Shown here: positions 27,042 through 35,428 of the stretch, piece after piece
How positions within the stretch are numbered: the first letter of the stretch is position 1
Layout: each line of letters opens with the position of its first letter
Origin: Bacteriovorax stolpii
Lineage (GTDB): Bacteria > Bdellovibrionota > Bacteriovoracia > Bacteriovoracales > Bacteriovoracaceae
NCBI GenBank assembly: GCA_945860895.1
Contig: CAMASK010000002.1
Coordinates: forward strand, 1-64,000
Length of the DNA: 64,000 nucleotides
Direction: 5' to 3'
Notes under the pieces: model-generated
What the model was told of the DNA's origin: nothing
Databases searched by the model: none
Seen by the model: only the letters and a program-made list of their open reading frames with translations
Translations under genes and position numbers: made by a program

Positions 27042-27206
27042 ATGACTTGGAAATTAGCTGACTTTTGTACCTCTGTTTTCTTTTGTTGTGCTTTTGCTTT
27101 TATGGCCGTGCATTTTGCCCAGATGAAGACTCCAGCCCAAGACCGTTATGTAGCTAGCCATACTCAGGCAGTTCAGCCTTGGTATGATGCAAGCTTTAAA
27201 CTCTAA
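27042..27206 (+). CDS. Small membrane-associated protein, 54 residues
   Basis: A clear AGGAG ribosome-binding site lies 7 nt before the ATG. The product has a hydrophobic N-terminal segment (TSVFFCCAFAFMAVHFA) followed by a short polar tail with aromatic residues, as a single-pass or exported peptide. Upstream is an inverted repeat with a sigma-28-like box. The last 4 nt overlap the end of the aldehyde dehydrogenase gene on the other strand. No family is recognised. Confidence 0.5.
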   Translation: MTWKLADFCTSVFFCCAFAFMAVHFAQMKTPAQDRYVASHTQAVQPWYDASFKL

Positions 27207-28579
27207 CGAAGCAAAAATTTTACCCTATTCAGCTTTTTTTCATCATATGGTGGGTATCTCAAAGGAATATCCATCAATGATCCCCGCTGATAAAGGGACT
27301 TGTAGTGAGTGAAAGTATCAAAGCTTTTCTGTCCATGATAACTACCAATTCCAGATGTTCCTACTCCCCCGAATGGTAAATTCGGATTTGCTAAATGAAC
27401 AATCGTATCGTTAATACATCCGCCACCAAATGGTATGCGTGAAATTATCTGCTTTTGTTTTTCTGCACTTTCTGAAAACACATAAAATGCCAAGGGCTTT
27501 GGGTAGCTCATAATAATATTTATTGCTTCTTCAAGATCCTGATAAGGCAAAATTGGAAGAAGTGGTCCAAAGATTTCATCTTCCATTATTTTATCATTCA
27601 GCGCAACATTCTTAAAGACAGTTGGAGCGATAAAATTTTCCTCTCTGTTTGATTTGCCCTGGATAGCTACTTTTGAATCAAGGACAAGTTTTATTAAACG
27701 ATCGAAATGTCGATTATTAACAATCCTGGGATAATCAGCCGAAGCTTGTACATCTTCTCCATAAAAAGCTTTTAAATGTACCTTCATCCTTTCAATAAAT
27801 TGATCCTGAAGATCATTCGGTATTAAAACATAATCAGGAGCCACACATGTCTGGCCAGCGTTCAAGAATTTACCCCAGGCAATTCTTTTGGCCGCGAGAT
27901 CTAAGTTTGCAGTTGCTTCAATTAAACATGGACTTTTACCACCCAACTCTAATGTCACAGGAGTGAGATGCTCGGCTGCTGCCTTCATCATGATTTTTCC
28001 AACACTAGGACTACCAGTGAAAAAGATATAGTCAAATTTTTGTTCTAAAAGAATTTGGGTTTCATTTAGTCCGCCTTCAATTACCACGACTTCATTTTCA
28101 TTAAATACGTCAGTCAGGATTTTTTTTATAATTGCAGAGGTTTGAGGGGCCATTTCAGATGGTTTAATTACAATTTTGTTTCCAGCGGCGAAAGCTCCGA
28201 TGAAGGGGGATAAACAAAGTTGAAATGGATAGTTCCATGGAGAAACTATTAGCACCACGCCATAAGGCTCGGGGTGAATGAAACTTTTTCCAGGAAATAA
28301 AATAAATGGAGTTTTAACTTTCTTTACTTTTGCCCATTCATCAAGATGCTTTAAGAAATAACTAATTTCTTCCAAAATAAAACCAATCTCAGTAGTGTAA
28401 GTTTCAAAGGCAGAACGACCAAGATCACTCTTAAGTGCACTCACAATTTGAGCTTCATGCGATTTAATCGATTTTTTGAGAGTTTCTAATTTTTTCTTGC
28501 GAAGATCAACGCCCTGGGGTCCATTTTTTCGAATGGAATCTCTAAGTGTCTGGGCAATTGAATCTAATTTCATAATCAT
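27203..28579 (-). CDS. Aldehyde dehydrogenase (class 3-like)
   Basis: This is a 458-residue NAD(P)-dependent aldehyde dehydrogenase. The catalytic glutamate is in VTLELGGKSP and the nucleophilic cysteine in NAGQTCVAPDY, with the IVSPWNYPFQL and FTGSPSVGK dinucleotide motifs. The size and the C-terminal PPY segment suggest the shorter class 3/coniferyl-aldehyde group. The start overlaps the stop of the upstream binding-protein gene (ATGA). With the amine-oxidase-like gene further upstream, the set could oxidise an amine to the aldehyde and then to the acid, like PuuB-PuuC in putrescine breakdown (inference). Confidence 0.88.
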   Translation of the reverse strand: MIMKLDSIAQTLRDSIRKNGPQGVDLRKKKLETLKKSIKSHEAQIVSALKSDLGRSAFETYTTEIGFILEEISYFLKHLDEWAKVKKVKTPFILFPGKSFIHPEPYGVVLIVSPWNYPFQLCLSPFIGAFAAGNKIVIKPSEMAPQTSAIIKKILTDVFNENEVVVIEGGLNETQILLEQKFDYIFFTGSPSVGKIMMKAAAEHLTPVTLELGGKSPCLIEATANLDLAAKRIAWGKFLNAGQTCVAPDYVLIPNDLQDQFIERMKVHLKAFYGEDVQASADYPRIVNNRHFDRLIKLVLDSKVAIQGKSNREENFIAPTVFKNVALNDKIMEDEIFGPLLPILPYQDLEEAINIIMSYPKPLAFYVFSESAEKQKQIISRIPFGGGCINDTIVHLANPNLPFGGVGTSGIGSYHGQKSFDTFTHYKSLYQRGSLMDIPLRYPPYDEKKLNRVKFLLR

Positions 28580-30318
28580 CTCTCTAACTTAAGATATTTG
28601 ACGTAATTTCGAATAATGGAAGATTTTCTAAAGTTTTTAATATTCGGATACTGGAGTACAAATGAACTTTCATACATCATAGGAATCCAGGGAAGATCAT
28701 TGAATACGATTTCTTCCATTTCTCGAATTATTTTATCCCTTTGATCCATATTAGTTGTCTGCTTTAACTCATCATAGAGTTTATCAATATGGTTATTACT
28801 ATAAGCGGACTTATTTATCCCTGGAAAATTTTTAGAAACCAAAAGTTGAAGAATATTTTCACCATCAGGATAATCAAACAACCAATTGTCTGTAAAAAAC
28901 ATCAACTCTCCTGCCCGACCTTTAGTAAGAAAATTTGGGAATGCGAGAACTTCGATTTCAACCTTTAAACCAATTGCTTCAAGATGTTTTTTAATGAAAT
29001 CTGCCTCCGTGAGGTGAATGCTTTGATTTCCCCTGGTTGAATATTTAATCGTTGGCATTTTATCAGGCCTGTCAAAACCTGCCTGCTTCAAGTAGGCTTT
29101 CGCAAGCTCAGGGTCATATTTAAAACGGAAATCTTTGGCGGGTAAATAACCCGAAATCCCTGGGACTAAAATTGAATTCGCCCTTAAGTTCGTATTTTGG
29201 GAAAGCACCTGGATGTACTGAGAATAATCAATCGAATAAGCAATCGCTCTTCTAAGAAAATCATTCTTTCCAATCAGGGGATGCTTCATATTGAAAGCGA
29301 GCCATCGATTTGCAAGTATGGGAAAGTGTTTTAACGTAACATGATTTTTTTTCAAATCATTACTGAGTTCCCCGTTTGAATTATACAAGGCAGGAATGAA
29401 GGATTTGGGAACTGTAAGAAGATCAATCTTACGTTTTAGAAACATTTCCCATCTCTCAGATTCCTGAGATGTGACATAGAAGCGGACAATATCAATGAAA
29501 GGGATTAATTCTTTAGAGGAATCAAGCAGCTTCTCTACGTTGGCATATCTATCACCTGAGCTAGGATAAAAATCCTGCCTATAATCTTTAAATTTCTTTA
29601 ACTCGTAATAATTTTCCTGAAAACCGCCAAAAATATACGGCCCTGTTCCTAATAAAACTTTATCAAGATTATTTTCCTGCCAAGCAACTAATTCAAATGG
29701 CACTGGGACAATGAAATTAAGAGCTAAATAGTAAACTATATTTGGTTCAGTTCGGGTCAGCTTGACTTCCAAATTGTAATCATCAATAGCAATGACTCCT
29801 TCCAGTGGAGTCATGCTAATGTTTCTCCAGTCATTATTGATTTTTTTACTGTATGAATCAAATCCGACAATCAGTCCTGCAAATAAGCTTTTAGCGGGAC
29901 TCTTCAATGATTCCATGGCCAGTCGCTTAAACTGAACCACAAAGTCGTCTGCTTTCATGTAACGTTTTTTGCCATTGAATGCAGAATGATCATGATAAAG
30001 AATATTCTTTTTTAATCTAATTTTGATCAGGGTGCCTTTCAATTCAAGTTTGGGCAAAGATTCTGCAACGAGTGGTTGAATCTCGTAAGGACGTTTCAAA
30101 TAATGATATTGATAAAGAGGCTCAAGCACCTGTGCTGAAATGACCAGCGAGTCGTCACTATAAGCCTTGGCCGGATCAAGACTATCAAAGGCATTATCAA
30201 GAGATAAGGATAGAAGTGAAGGAGTGCTTTGATTGATCTTTAATTTTTTCAAACCAAAGAAACCCAATGCAAGAGATATAATGATGACAAGAGCAACAAG
30301 AAAGGTTCTTTTATTCAT
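28576..30318 (-). CDS. Peptide/solute-binding protein of ABC transporter family 5 (SBP_bac_5)
   Basis: This 580-residue protein has an N-terminal signal anchor and no lipobox cysteine, then the OppA/DppA fold. Motifs include SLSLDNAFDSLDPAKAYS near the N-terminus and GTGPYIFGGF near residue 225. Such proteins bind oligopeptides or other solutes outside the inner membrane; no permease or ATPase gene is adjacent, so it must use a distant permease or act alone. It is coupled on both sides, overlapping the oxidoreductase gene stop and the aldehyde dehydrogenase start by 4 nt each. Confidence 0.85.
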   Translation of the reverse strand: MNKRTFLVALVIIISLALGFFGLKKLKINQSTPSLLSLSLDNAFDSLDPAKAYSDDSLVISAQVLEPLYQYHYLKRPYEIQPLVAESLPKLELKGTLIKIRLKKNILYHDHSAFNGKKRYMKADDFVVQFKRLAMESLKSPAKSLFAGLIVGFDSYSKKINNDWRNISMTPLEGVIAIDDYNLEVKLTRTEPNIVYYLALNFIVPVPFELVAWQENNLDKVLLGTGPYIFGGFQENYYELKKFKDYRQDFYPSSGDRYANVEKLLDSSKELIPFIDIVRFYVTSQESERWEMFLKRKIDLLTVPKSFIPALYNSNGELSNDLKKNHVTLKHFPILANRWLAFNMKHPLIGKNDFLRRAIAYSIDYSQYIQVLSQNTNLRANSILVPGISGYLPAKDFRFKYDPELAKAYLKQAGFDRPDKMPTIKYSTRGNQSIHLTEADFIKKHLEAIGLKVEIEVLAFPNFLTKGRAGELMFFTDNWLFDYPDGENILQLLVSKNFPGINKSAYSNNHIDKLYDELKQTTNMDQRDKIIREMEEIVFNDLPWIPMMYESSFVLQYPNIKNFRKSSIIRNYVKYLKLER

Positions 30319-31481
30319 AATTTTATTTTTATCGCTTTGAAATTATCAAAAAATGATTTTTGAATTGTTCCTAGAACAAGATCGGCTACCTCTTTAGCAG
30401 AACGAAAACCAAAACCCATTCCGTGTCCACTAAATCCACCAATGACGTAAGTATCCATCGGAGCTTCAGCTTTTGTAATAATAGGAAGTTCGTGGCCAGT
30501 AAACCCCATGGTTCCAGACCAGCGATGAATGACTTTATAGTTCAATTTAAGCAAATCTTTTAAATACGATTCAAGTCCAGCCTGTATTTTTGCTGAGATT
30601 TTTTCAAAATCTCCCACCTCACCAGCTTCATCCAAAGTTCTTTTGCCACCAATCAGGAGAATTTTATCAAATGACTTACGCCAATAAACTTTTTCTGGAG
30701 AATCATAATGAAGAAAATTAGAATCGATGTCTTCCTCTAATTCCACTGCCATCATCTGGGCCCTACAAGGCTTAATTAATTCCTTGAAAGCGGGATGAAA
30801 TTGAGGAAAGTAGCCATTGATTGCGAGAACAACCTGCTTACACTTAATTGTATTGTATTCTGTAGAGACACCATCTGCAGTAATTTCAAATGCCGCAAGA
30901 TTTTCAATAATCTGAATTTTGCGGGCCTCTAGCTTGGCTTTTAAACTGTTTAATAATTGAATTGGATTGATTTTATACTCAGGACCATTCTCAAAAGCAC
31001 CATGAAATTTACCGCGCAACCCAGGTGAAAGTTCAACCTCATTTTTCCAGATAAAATTAAAGTCTGATGGATTGAAAGAAGGATCATCCCAAGCTGTTCT
31101 ATTCTCTGGAGTTTGAAACAAGGTCAAAGAGCTGCTTTTCTCAAATTTAATTTCAGGTGAAGACTGTAGGATATGTTGGTGAACTAAAGAGAGTGATTCC
31201 TTACCAAAATTTAAAAGTGACAGCGCACGCTCCTTGCCCCATTCTTTATTTAATTTTTTATAAAAAGTTGCGCTTCCCATGGTAAGAAATCCAGCGTTTC
31301 TTCCACTTGCTCCAGCACCAAGGTGTGATCTATCAAGGATAACTATCTTTAAGTCTGGACGACTTTCGGAAATCCAATACGCTGTTGAAAGGCCAACGTA
31401 TCCACCGCCTACAATGACAATATCAGCGATGATATCAGGAGTCTTAAAAGCATGTGGACGTAACCAATGTGAAGTAGTCAT
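30315..31481 (-). CDS. FAD-dependent oxidoreductase of the DAO/amine-oxidase family
   Basis: The 388-residue protein has the Rossmann dinucleotide motif IVGGGYVGLSTAYW near the N-terminus, then LDRSHLGAGASGRNAGFLT, the DAO signature. It resembles glycine oxidases, sarcosine oxidases and gamma-glutamylputrescine oxidase (PuuB), which oxidise an amine to an imine and H2O2. It heads the operon with the peptide-binding protein and an aldehyde dehydrogenase. No signal peptide is present, so it acts in the cytoplasm. Confidence 0.85.
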   Translation of the reverse strand: MTTSHWLRPHAFKTPDIIADIVIVGGGYVGLSTAYWISESRPDLKIVILDRSHLGAGASGRNAGFLTMGSATFYKKLNKEWGKERALSLLNFGKESLSLVHQHILQSSPEIKFEKSSSLTLFQTPENRTAWDDPSFNPSDFNFIWKNEVELSPGLRGKFHGAFENGPEYKINPIQLLNSLKAKLEARKIQIIENLAAFEITADGVSTEYNTIKCKQVVLAINGYFPQFHPAFKELIKPCRAQMMAVELEEDIDSNFLHYDSPEKVYWRKSFDKILLIGGKRTLDEAGEVGDFEKISAKIQAGLESYLKDLLKLNYKVIHRWSGTMGFTGHELPIITKAEAPMDTYVIGGFSGHGMGFGFRSAKEVADLVLGTIQKSFFDNFKAIKIKL

Positions 31482-31552
31482 ATAAATTTTTCCTGCTTAG
31501 CAATAAACATGTTTATTTTAAGTAGGAAAATAATAGCTCAGGGAATCTGTGG

Positions 31553-31792
31553 TTAGGAAGCTTTCTTAGCTTTAAGTTCAGGATAAAAGTCTTCTTCGTA
31601 ATCACTTTTATATTTTAAGAATAGTTGATAATTTGCAAATTCAACTTCTGACATCATTCCAATTTGCTCATCCAGAGAGCGCTTAAAGCACATTTCAATA
31701 AAATTTAACTGAAATGGTCCCAGATCTCTGAAAAAGTCTTCAGTTAGTGGAACCGATTTTAATAGATCTTTTAAGCCTTTCGCAGCGTACAT
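31553..31792 (-). CDS. Small unknown protein, 79 residues
   Basis: The product is acidic with a basic C-terminus (FYPELKAKKAS) and appears wholly helical, without membrane segments. An AGGAG lies 9 nt before the ATG, and upstream is a sigma-28-like promoter pattern (TAAC-N15-ACCGATAA). The same direction as the amine-oxidase operon, 71 nt ahead of it, suggests a possible shared transcript. No family is recognised. Confidence 0.6.
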   Translation of the reverse strand: MYAAKGLKDLLKSVPLTEDFFRDLGPFQLNFIEMCFKRSLDEQIGMMSEVEFANYQLFLKYKSDYEEDFYPELKAKKAS

Positions 31793-31813
31793 AAGGTTAA
31801 ACTCCTAAACTCT

Positions 31814-31840
31814 TTATCGGTAAAATGCTGGCTTGGGTTA
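31814..31840 (-). promoter_or_regulatory. Sigma-28-like promoter for the 79-residue protein gene
   Basis: On the minus strand TAAC (31837-31840) and ACCGATAA (31814-31821) are separated by exactly 15 nt. The E. coli FliA consensus is TAAA-N15-GCCGATAA, so each box differs at one position. It lies about 21 nt before the ATG, and a normal AGGAG follows. The best match of this type in the window. Confidence 0.5.
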
Positions 31841-31874
31841 ATAAGTTTCTATTTTAATTTCACATCCCAAAAAC

Positions 31875-31890
31875 AAGAGTTTAAACTCTT
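31875..31890. promoter_or_regulatory. 16-bp perfect palindrome, candidate operator
   Basis: AAGAGTTTAAACTCTT is fully self-complementary and lies 32 nt upstream of the MBOAT-like gene start (31922), within the divergent gap. In DNA this AT-rich, one such palindrome per window can occur by chance; position in a short intergenic gap is the support. Confidence 0.3.
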
Positions 31891-31921
31891 TGTCTGACAA
31901 GCTTTATCAGGAGATGATTAC

Positions 31922-32674
31922 TTGAGTTATCGCCTCGTCTTTGTCTTTAATTTTTTCCTTATTATATTATTGATGAAATATGTCAGCTGGTTACTGCATC
32001 CAAAAATAAGAAGAGAAAATCTTTTCAAATTTATTTTTAAATCGCCTTTGTTATCAGCTCGTAATTATCAATCAAGTCAACAGCATAAAGAATTGTTCCA
32101 TTTCATTATTTTAAAACTTTTTCTTTCTGGCCTTTACCTTTCATTGATTATTTTAGTGGCACGTGAAATGCTTCAACCTCTTAATTATTTTAAGGTCATT
32201 TTAATCTCTCCCATTATTTATTTTTTAACTGAATTTTGTGGCTCCCTTGGGCAATTGATGTTCTATCCGTTATCCATAAAAATTCCACCAATTCACCGTC
32301 ATCCACTTATCTCAAAATCCCTCGGAGAATTTTGGGGACGAAGATGGAATATCTGGGTTCAGGATTGGCTCAGGGATGTTAGCCGGTACCAAAGAAAGAG
32401 CTTAATCGCAAAATTATTTGTGACTTTCCTAATCTCAGGAATATTTCATGAGTTAATGGGTAATTTACCATTTCTTATTTGTTTTAAACGTAGCCATTTT
32501 GGAAATATGACTCTTTACTTTGTTATACAAGGCTTGGGATTATGGATTGAGAAGAAATGGGTTTGGAAATTCCCTCCAACCATTCATCGTTTGTATTTAT
32601 GGCTAGTGGTTCTTTTACCGGCACCACTTTTTATTAATTACCCTATACTTTTATTTTTTGGAATATTGGAATGA
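31922..32674 (+). CDS. MBOAT/wax-synthase-like acyltransferase
   Basis: The 250-residue membrane protein has several helices and the wax-synthase-type MBOAT motif SLGEFWGRRWNIWVQDWLR, followed later by FLISGIFHELMG, where the His is the proposed catalytic residue. Such enzymes acylate hydroxyl groups in lipids; this one is short (plant wax synthases are near 340), so it may be a minimal version. The start is TTG at 31922, preceded by CAGGAG at 8 nt. It overlaps the next gene by 4 nt. Upstream is a 16-bp palindrome. The product is unknown. Confidence 0.65.
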   Translation: MSYRLVFVFNFFLIILLMKYVSWLLHPKIRRENLFKFIFKSPLLSARNYQSSQQHKELFHFIILKLFLSGLYLSLIILVAREMLQPLNYFKVILISPIIYFLTEFCGSLGQLMFYPLSIKIPPIHRHPLISKSLGEFWGRRWNIWVQDWLRDVSRYQRKSLIAKLFVTFLISGIFHELMGNLPFLICFKRSHFGNMTLYFVIQGLGLWIEKKWVWKFPPTIHRLYLWLVVLLPAPLFINYPILLFFGILE

Positions 32675-33003
32675 ATGAATTTTGGATGAATTTTTCGCTT
32701 GAGATTGGTCTCTTTTCGTTTTTGGGGATCCTTTATTACTTTTACCAAAAAAGAAAAATTATTCAGTACGAAGAAAACAAGACACCCATTGTATTGAATT
32801 ATATTTTACAGGCTTGTCTGGCAGAAAAAAAAGACATCCCTCAAAAAGAGCTAGATCTTATTATTGAATTTATTGATGATTTTCTAAAAGGCACTTCGCA
32901 AAAGAACCCTATTACAACTCTGAAAAAATTTACTCAATCCACAGATTGCTCCCATGAATTAAAAGAAATTATTTTGGCAGGATTAAAGGAAATTGGAGCC
33001 TAG
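32671..33003 (+). CDS. Small protein with N-terminal membrane helix
   Basis: This 110-residue protein has one helix (FSLEIGLFSFLGILYYFYQ) followed by a polar, acidic domain (ELDLIIEFIDDFLKG) with four Cys spread out. It is encoded between the MBOAT-like gene and greB and overlaps both by up to 4 nt, so the three are probably one operon. No family is recognised. Confidence 0.6.
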   Translation: MNEFWMNFSLEIGLFSFLGILYYFYQKRKIIQYEENKTPIVLNYILQACLAEKKDIPQKELDLIIEFIDDFLKGTSQKNPITTLKKFTQSTDCSHELKEIILAGLKEIGA

Positions 33004-33485
33004 TGGAGAAGCAAAACTACATTACTCCTAAAGGCTACAAACGCCTGACAGATGAACTTGAACAACTTCACAAATTTGAGCGACCAGAAGTAACAAAGCT
33101 AGTAGCCTGGGCGGCGAGCAATGGAGATAGATCAGAGAATGCTGACTATATTTATGGAAAAAGAAGATTAAGAGAAATTGATAGGCGAATAAGATTTCTT
33201 TCAACCAGACTGGATGCAGCCTTAGTAGTGGACCCTACCCAAATTAAGAGTGAGAAAATTCAATTTGGTGCCACTGTTGAGGTTCAAAATGAAAATGGGA
33301 TTACAAAAATATTTACGATTGTAGGTGTCGATGAGGTTGATACTGCGAAGGGCCGGATCAGTTGGCAATCACCAATTGGAAAAAGTTTGATAGGTAAATC
33401 TTCGGGAGATGAAGTTTTAGTAAGACTACCCACTGGCGAAATGAGTTATGAAGTTGTTACAATAGTTTATCTACCGATAGAGTGA
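33003..33485 (+). CDS. greB: Transcription elongation factor GreB
   Basis: GreB stimulates RNA polymerase's own RNA cleavage to rescue backtracked complexes. The 160-residue protein has the N-terminal coiled coil with SNGDRSENADYIYGKRRLREIDRR, shown here as DRSENADYIYGKRRLREI, which holds the acidic tip (DRSENAD) and GreB's YGKRRLREID block. The C-terminal FKBP-like domain follows. The start is GTG at 33003, one base inside the previous stop. The YGKRRLREID stretch favours GreB over GreA. Confidence 0.93.
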   Translation: MEKQNYITPKGYKRLTDELEQLHKFERPEVTKLVAWAASNGDRSENADYIYGKRRLREIDRRIRFLSTRLDAALVVDPTQIKSEKIQFGATVEVQNENGITKIFTIVGVDEVDTAKGRISWQSPIGKSLIGKSSGDEVLVRLPTGEMSYEVVTIVYLPIE

Positions 33486-33643
33486 GGTTTTATTGCACCT
33501 TTCTTCATGCTCAGTAAGTCAGTTGGCCAGGGAAATGGATATGACGCACAGCAAGGGCCACGTCTGAAAAAGTGAAAGATTTTCCGGGAGGAAAACTATC
33601 CTATTTACAGCTAGAATAGAATTTCCACTATCGAAGGAATGAT

Positions 33644-34393
33644 ATGGCTATTTTAAAGTTAATTTTATGTGCAGGATGGTTAATTTCTCTACAGGTTTTT
33701 TCTAGTACTGCAATACTAGATAAAAAAGAAACCATTAATGGGGTGACTGTTCAAACAGGTAAGCAAGACTCAAGTCGGATTTATCAAGGCTCCATTACCA
33801 AAACCTTTCCTTACAAATTAGATACTATTAAAAAAAGTGTAATGAATTTTCATGAGAAGTGTAATAACTCTCTTAAAGAACGTCGTAAATTCACGGATAA
33901 AAACGCAGATTGCAAATATCACAATGAAAATTTGGTTGAGACTCTTGTTATTAAGAACATAAAGCAAACTGGTTGGACTAAAGCACCAGGTGAAGTGGAA
34001 CGCTTTATCATGGGCCGCCTCATTTATAATCGCGGTAGTTTTGGTTATTATGAACTAGTTCAAATTTTTCATGGCAAGAATAAGAAGAATCAAAATACCA
34101 TCAAAATCGTTCAAACAATGTTAGATGATAAAGCTACGAAGCTTTATGTCACACCTGCTTTTGATAAAGATTCAGCTTTTGAAACAATTCAATGCACTTA
34201 CACCTTGACTGAACTGAGTCCGACAAAAACAAAACTCCGATATAAATACAGTGCGAATACGGAGCATTGGATTTTGAACAAAGAGGTTTCGATACCTCAA
34301 GTCTTTGCTTCAATTAGTAAGAGTATCAATGATTTAGTTAAAACTGTAGACACTGAATCTGTTATTCAAAGCCGCGATTTAGCTTCAAATTAA
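33644..34393 (+). CDS. Exported protein, START/SRPBCC-like
   Basis: The 249-residue protein has a signal peptide (FSSTAILDKK after the hydrophobic core) and a basic, beta-rich mature domain ending in a helix (FASISKSINDLVKTV). The size and pattern (charged strands, then CTYTLTELSPTKTKLRYKY, then a helix) resemble START/SRPBCC ligand-binding folds, a guess from pattern only. It is followed by a 10-bp hairpin with a T-run, so it ends a transcript. An AAGGAATG ribosome-binding region precedes the ATG. Confidence 0.55.
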   Translation: MAILKLILCAGWLISLQVFSSTAILDKKETINGVTVQTGKQDSSRIYQGSITKTFPYKLDTIKKSVMNFHEKCNNSLKERRKFTDKNADCKYHNENLVETLVIKNIKQTGWTKAPGEVERFIMGRLIYNRGSFGYYELVQIFHGKNKKNQNTIKIVQTMLDDKATKLYVTPAFDKDSAFETIQCTYTLTELSPTKTKLRYKYSANTEHWILNKEVSIPQVFASISKSINDLVKTVDTESVIQSRDLASN

Positions 34394-34409
34394 TCATTCA
34401 ATGACGCAA

Positions 34410-34446
34410 GCCCTGATTTGTGATAAATCAGGGCATGCAATTTTTT
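34410..34446 (+). terminator. Hairpin terminator that runs into the radical SAM gene start
   Basis: GCCCTGATTT and AAATCAGGGC form a perfect 10-bp stem with a 5-nt loop (34410-34434). The ATG of the radical SAM gene follows at once, and a run of six T (34441-34446) forms its first Phe codons. It is a good intrinsic terminator for the upstream gene, but also lies across the start region of the next gene. Confidence 0.7.
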
Positions 34447-35349
34447 CGAACCTATATTGAGATCTCCAACATCTGCAATCTCCAATGCACATTCTGTCCA
34501 GAAGTGGTCAGAGAAAAAAAAGTATTGCATCCCGATGATTTCAAAAAAATTCTAGTTCAGGTCCTTCCACATACAGAACAAGTTTGCTTGCATCTTATGG
34601 GTGAGCCACTCGCGCATCCTGAATTTAAAAAGATCTTAGAAATCTGTAATGAAGAAAAAGCTGTCATTCATCTAACCACTAATGGAACATTTCTTCAAAA
34701 GTATGGTTTTGATACTTTCTTTCAGGCAACTTCATTACGACAAATTAATTTCTCGCTTCATAGCTTCAAAGATAATTTTCCTGATAAAGATATTCGTCCC
34801 TATCTTTACGACATCCTTCAGTTTTCTAAGGAAGCTCTTACCCAAAGGCCAGAACTTTATATTAATTTTCGTCTCTGGAATTTACCAAGCGTCACTGGAA
34901 ATAAGGAGGAGAATCAAGAAATCATTGATTATATTTGTGAATTTTTTCAAGTCCCTATTAACGAGCGTTTAAATGTAAGCCATATAAAAAGCAAAAATCT
35001 CATCGGAAGAATTTATTTTCATTTCGATACCCGCTTTGACTGGCCCACTATGATGGATCCTATTCGCGGTGACAAAGGATTTTGTCATGCTCTCTCACAA
35101 CAGATTGGCATTCATGCTGATGGAACTGTTGTACCGTGTTGCTTTGATAAAGAAGCCGGCATTGATTTAGGAAATGTATTGAAAGATGATTTTGAAACGA
35201 TTTTAAACTCCCCACGCCTCATCAAGATCAGGGAGGGATTTAAAGCTCACACTCTGGTAGAGGAACTTTGCAAGCGTTGTACCTATATAGCACGCTTTGA
35301 TAAAAAACTTTCCCGCCCTGCCCCTACGTCTGCCCCTGCAAAAAGTTAA
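34435..35349 (+). CDS. Radical SAM/SPASM-domain protein
   Basis: The 304-residue protein has CNLQCTFC (CxxxCxxC) at residues 14-21, which binds the radical SAM [4Fe-4S] cluster, and the SAM-contacting GEP block (HLMGEPLAHPEF). The C-terminal SPASM region holds the auxiliary-cluster cysteines (VPCCFDKE, then ELCKRC). Members modify peptides or make cofactors; the substrate cannot be named. The start is the ATG at 34435; a GTG five codons upstream would lie in the terminator hairpin. No separate ribosome-binding site is visible outside that hairpin. Confidence 0.85.
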   Translation: MQFFRTYIEISNICNLQCTFCPEVVREKKVLHPDDFKKILVQVLPHTEQVCLHLMGEPLAHPEFKKILEICNEEKAVIHLTTNGTFLQKYGFDTFFQATSLRQINFSLHSFKDNFPDKDIRPYLYDILQFSKEALTQRPELYINFRLWNLPSVTGNKEENQEIIDYICEFFQVPINERLNVSHIKSKNLIGRIYFHFDTRFDWPTMMDPIRGDKGFCHALSQQIGIHADGTVVPCCFDKEAGIDLGNVLKDDFETILNSPRLIKIREGFKAHTLVEELCKRCTYIARFDKKLSRPAPTSAPAKS

Positions 35350-35372
35350 AAAAAGTATTTTTTTGGTTGAAC

Positions 35373-35418
35373 TACGGAAAAAGTACGCTTATACTGAGCT
35401 TAATACGGAAACAATACG
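35373..35418 (+). promoter_or_regulatory. Two direct repeats in front of lexA, candidate LexA operators
   Basis: TACGGAAAAAGTACG (35373-35387) and TACGGAAACAATACG (35404-35418) agree at 13 of 15 positions and begin 31 nt apart, about three helical turns. They occupy the lexA promoter, ending 10 nt before its ATG. They match neither the E. coli CTGT-N8-ACAG box nor the TTAC-N3-GTAA box that I recall for Bdellovibrio. Autoregulation by LexA is the obvious explanation. Confidence 0.55.
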
Positions 35419-35428
35419 GAGAACCAGT

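Noticed and set aside
33486-33643. A small frame of 22 codons with its own start between greB and the next gene
   Set aside because: No ribosome-binding site and no recognisable pattern.
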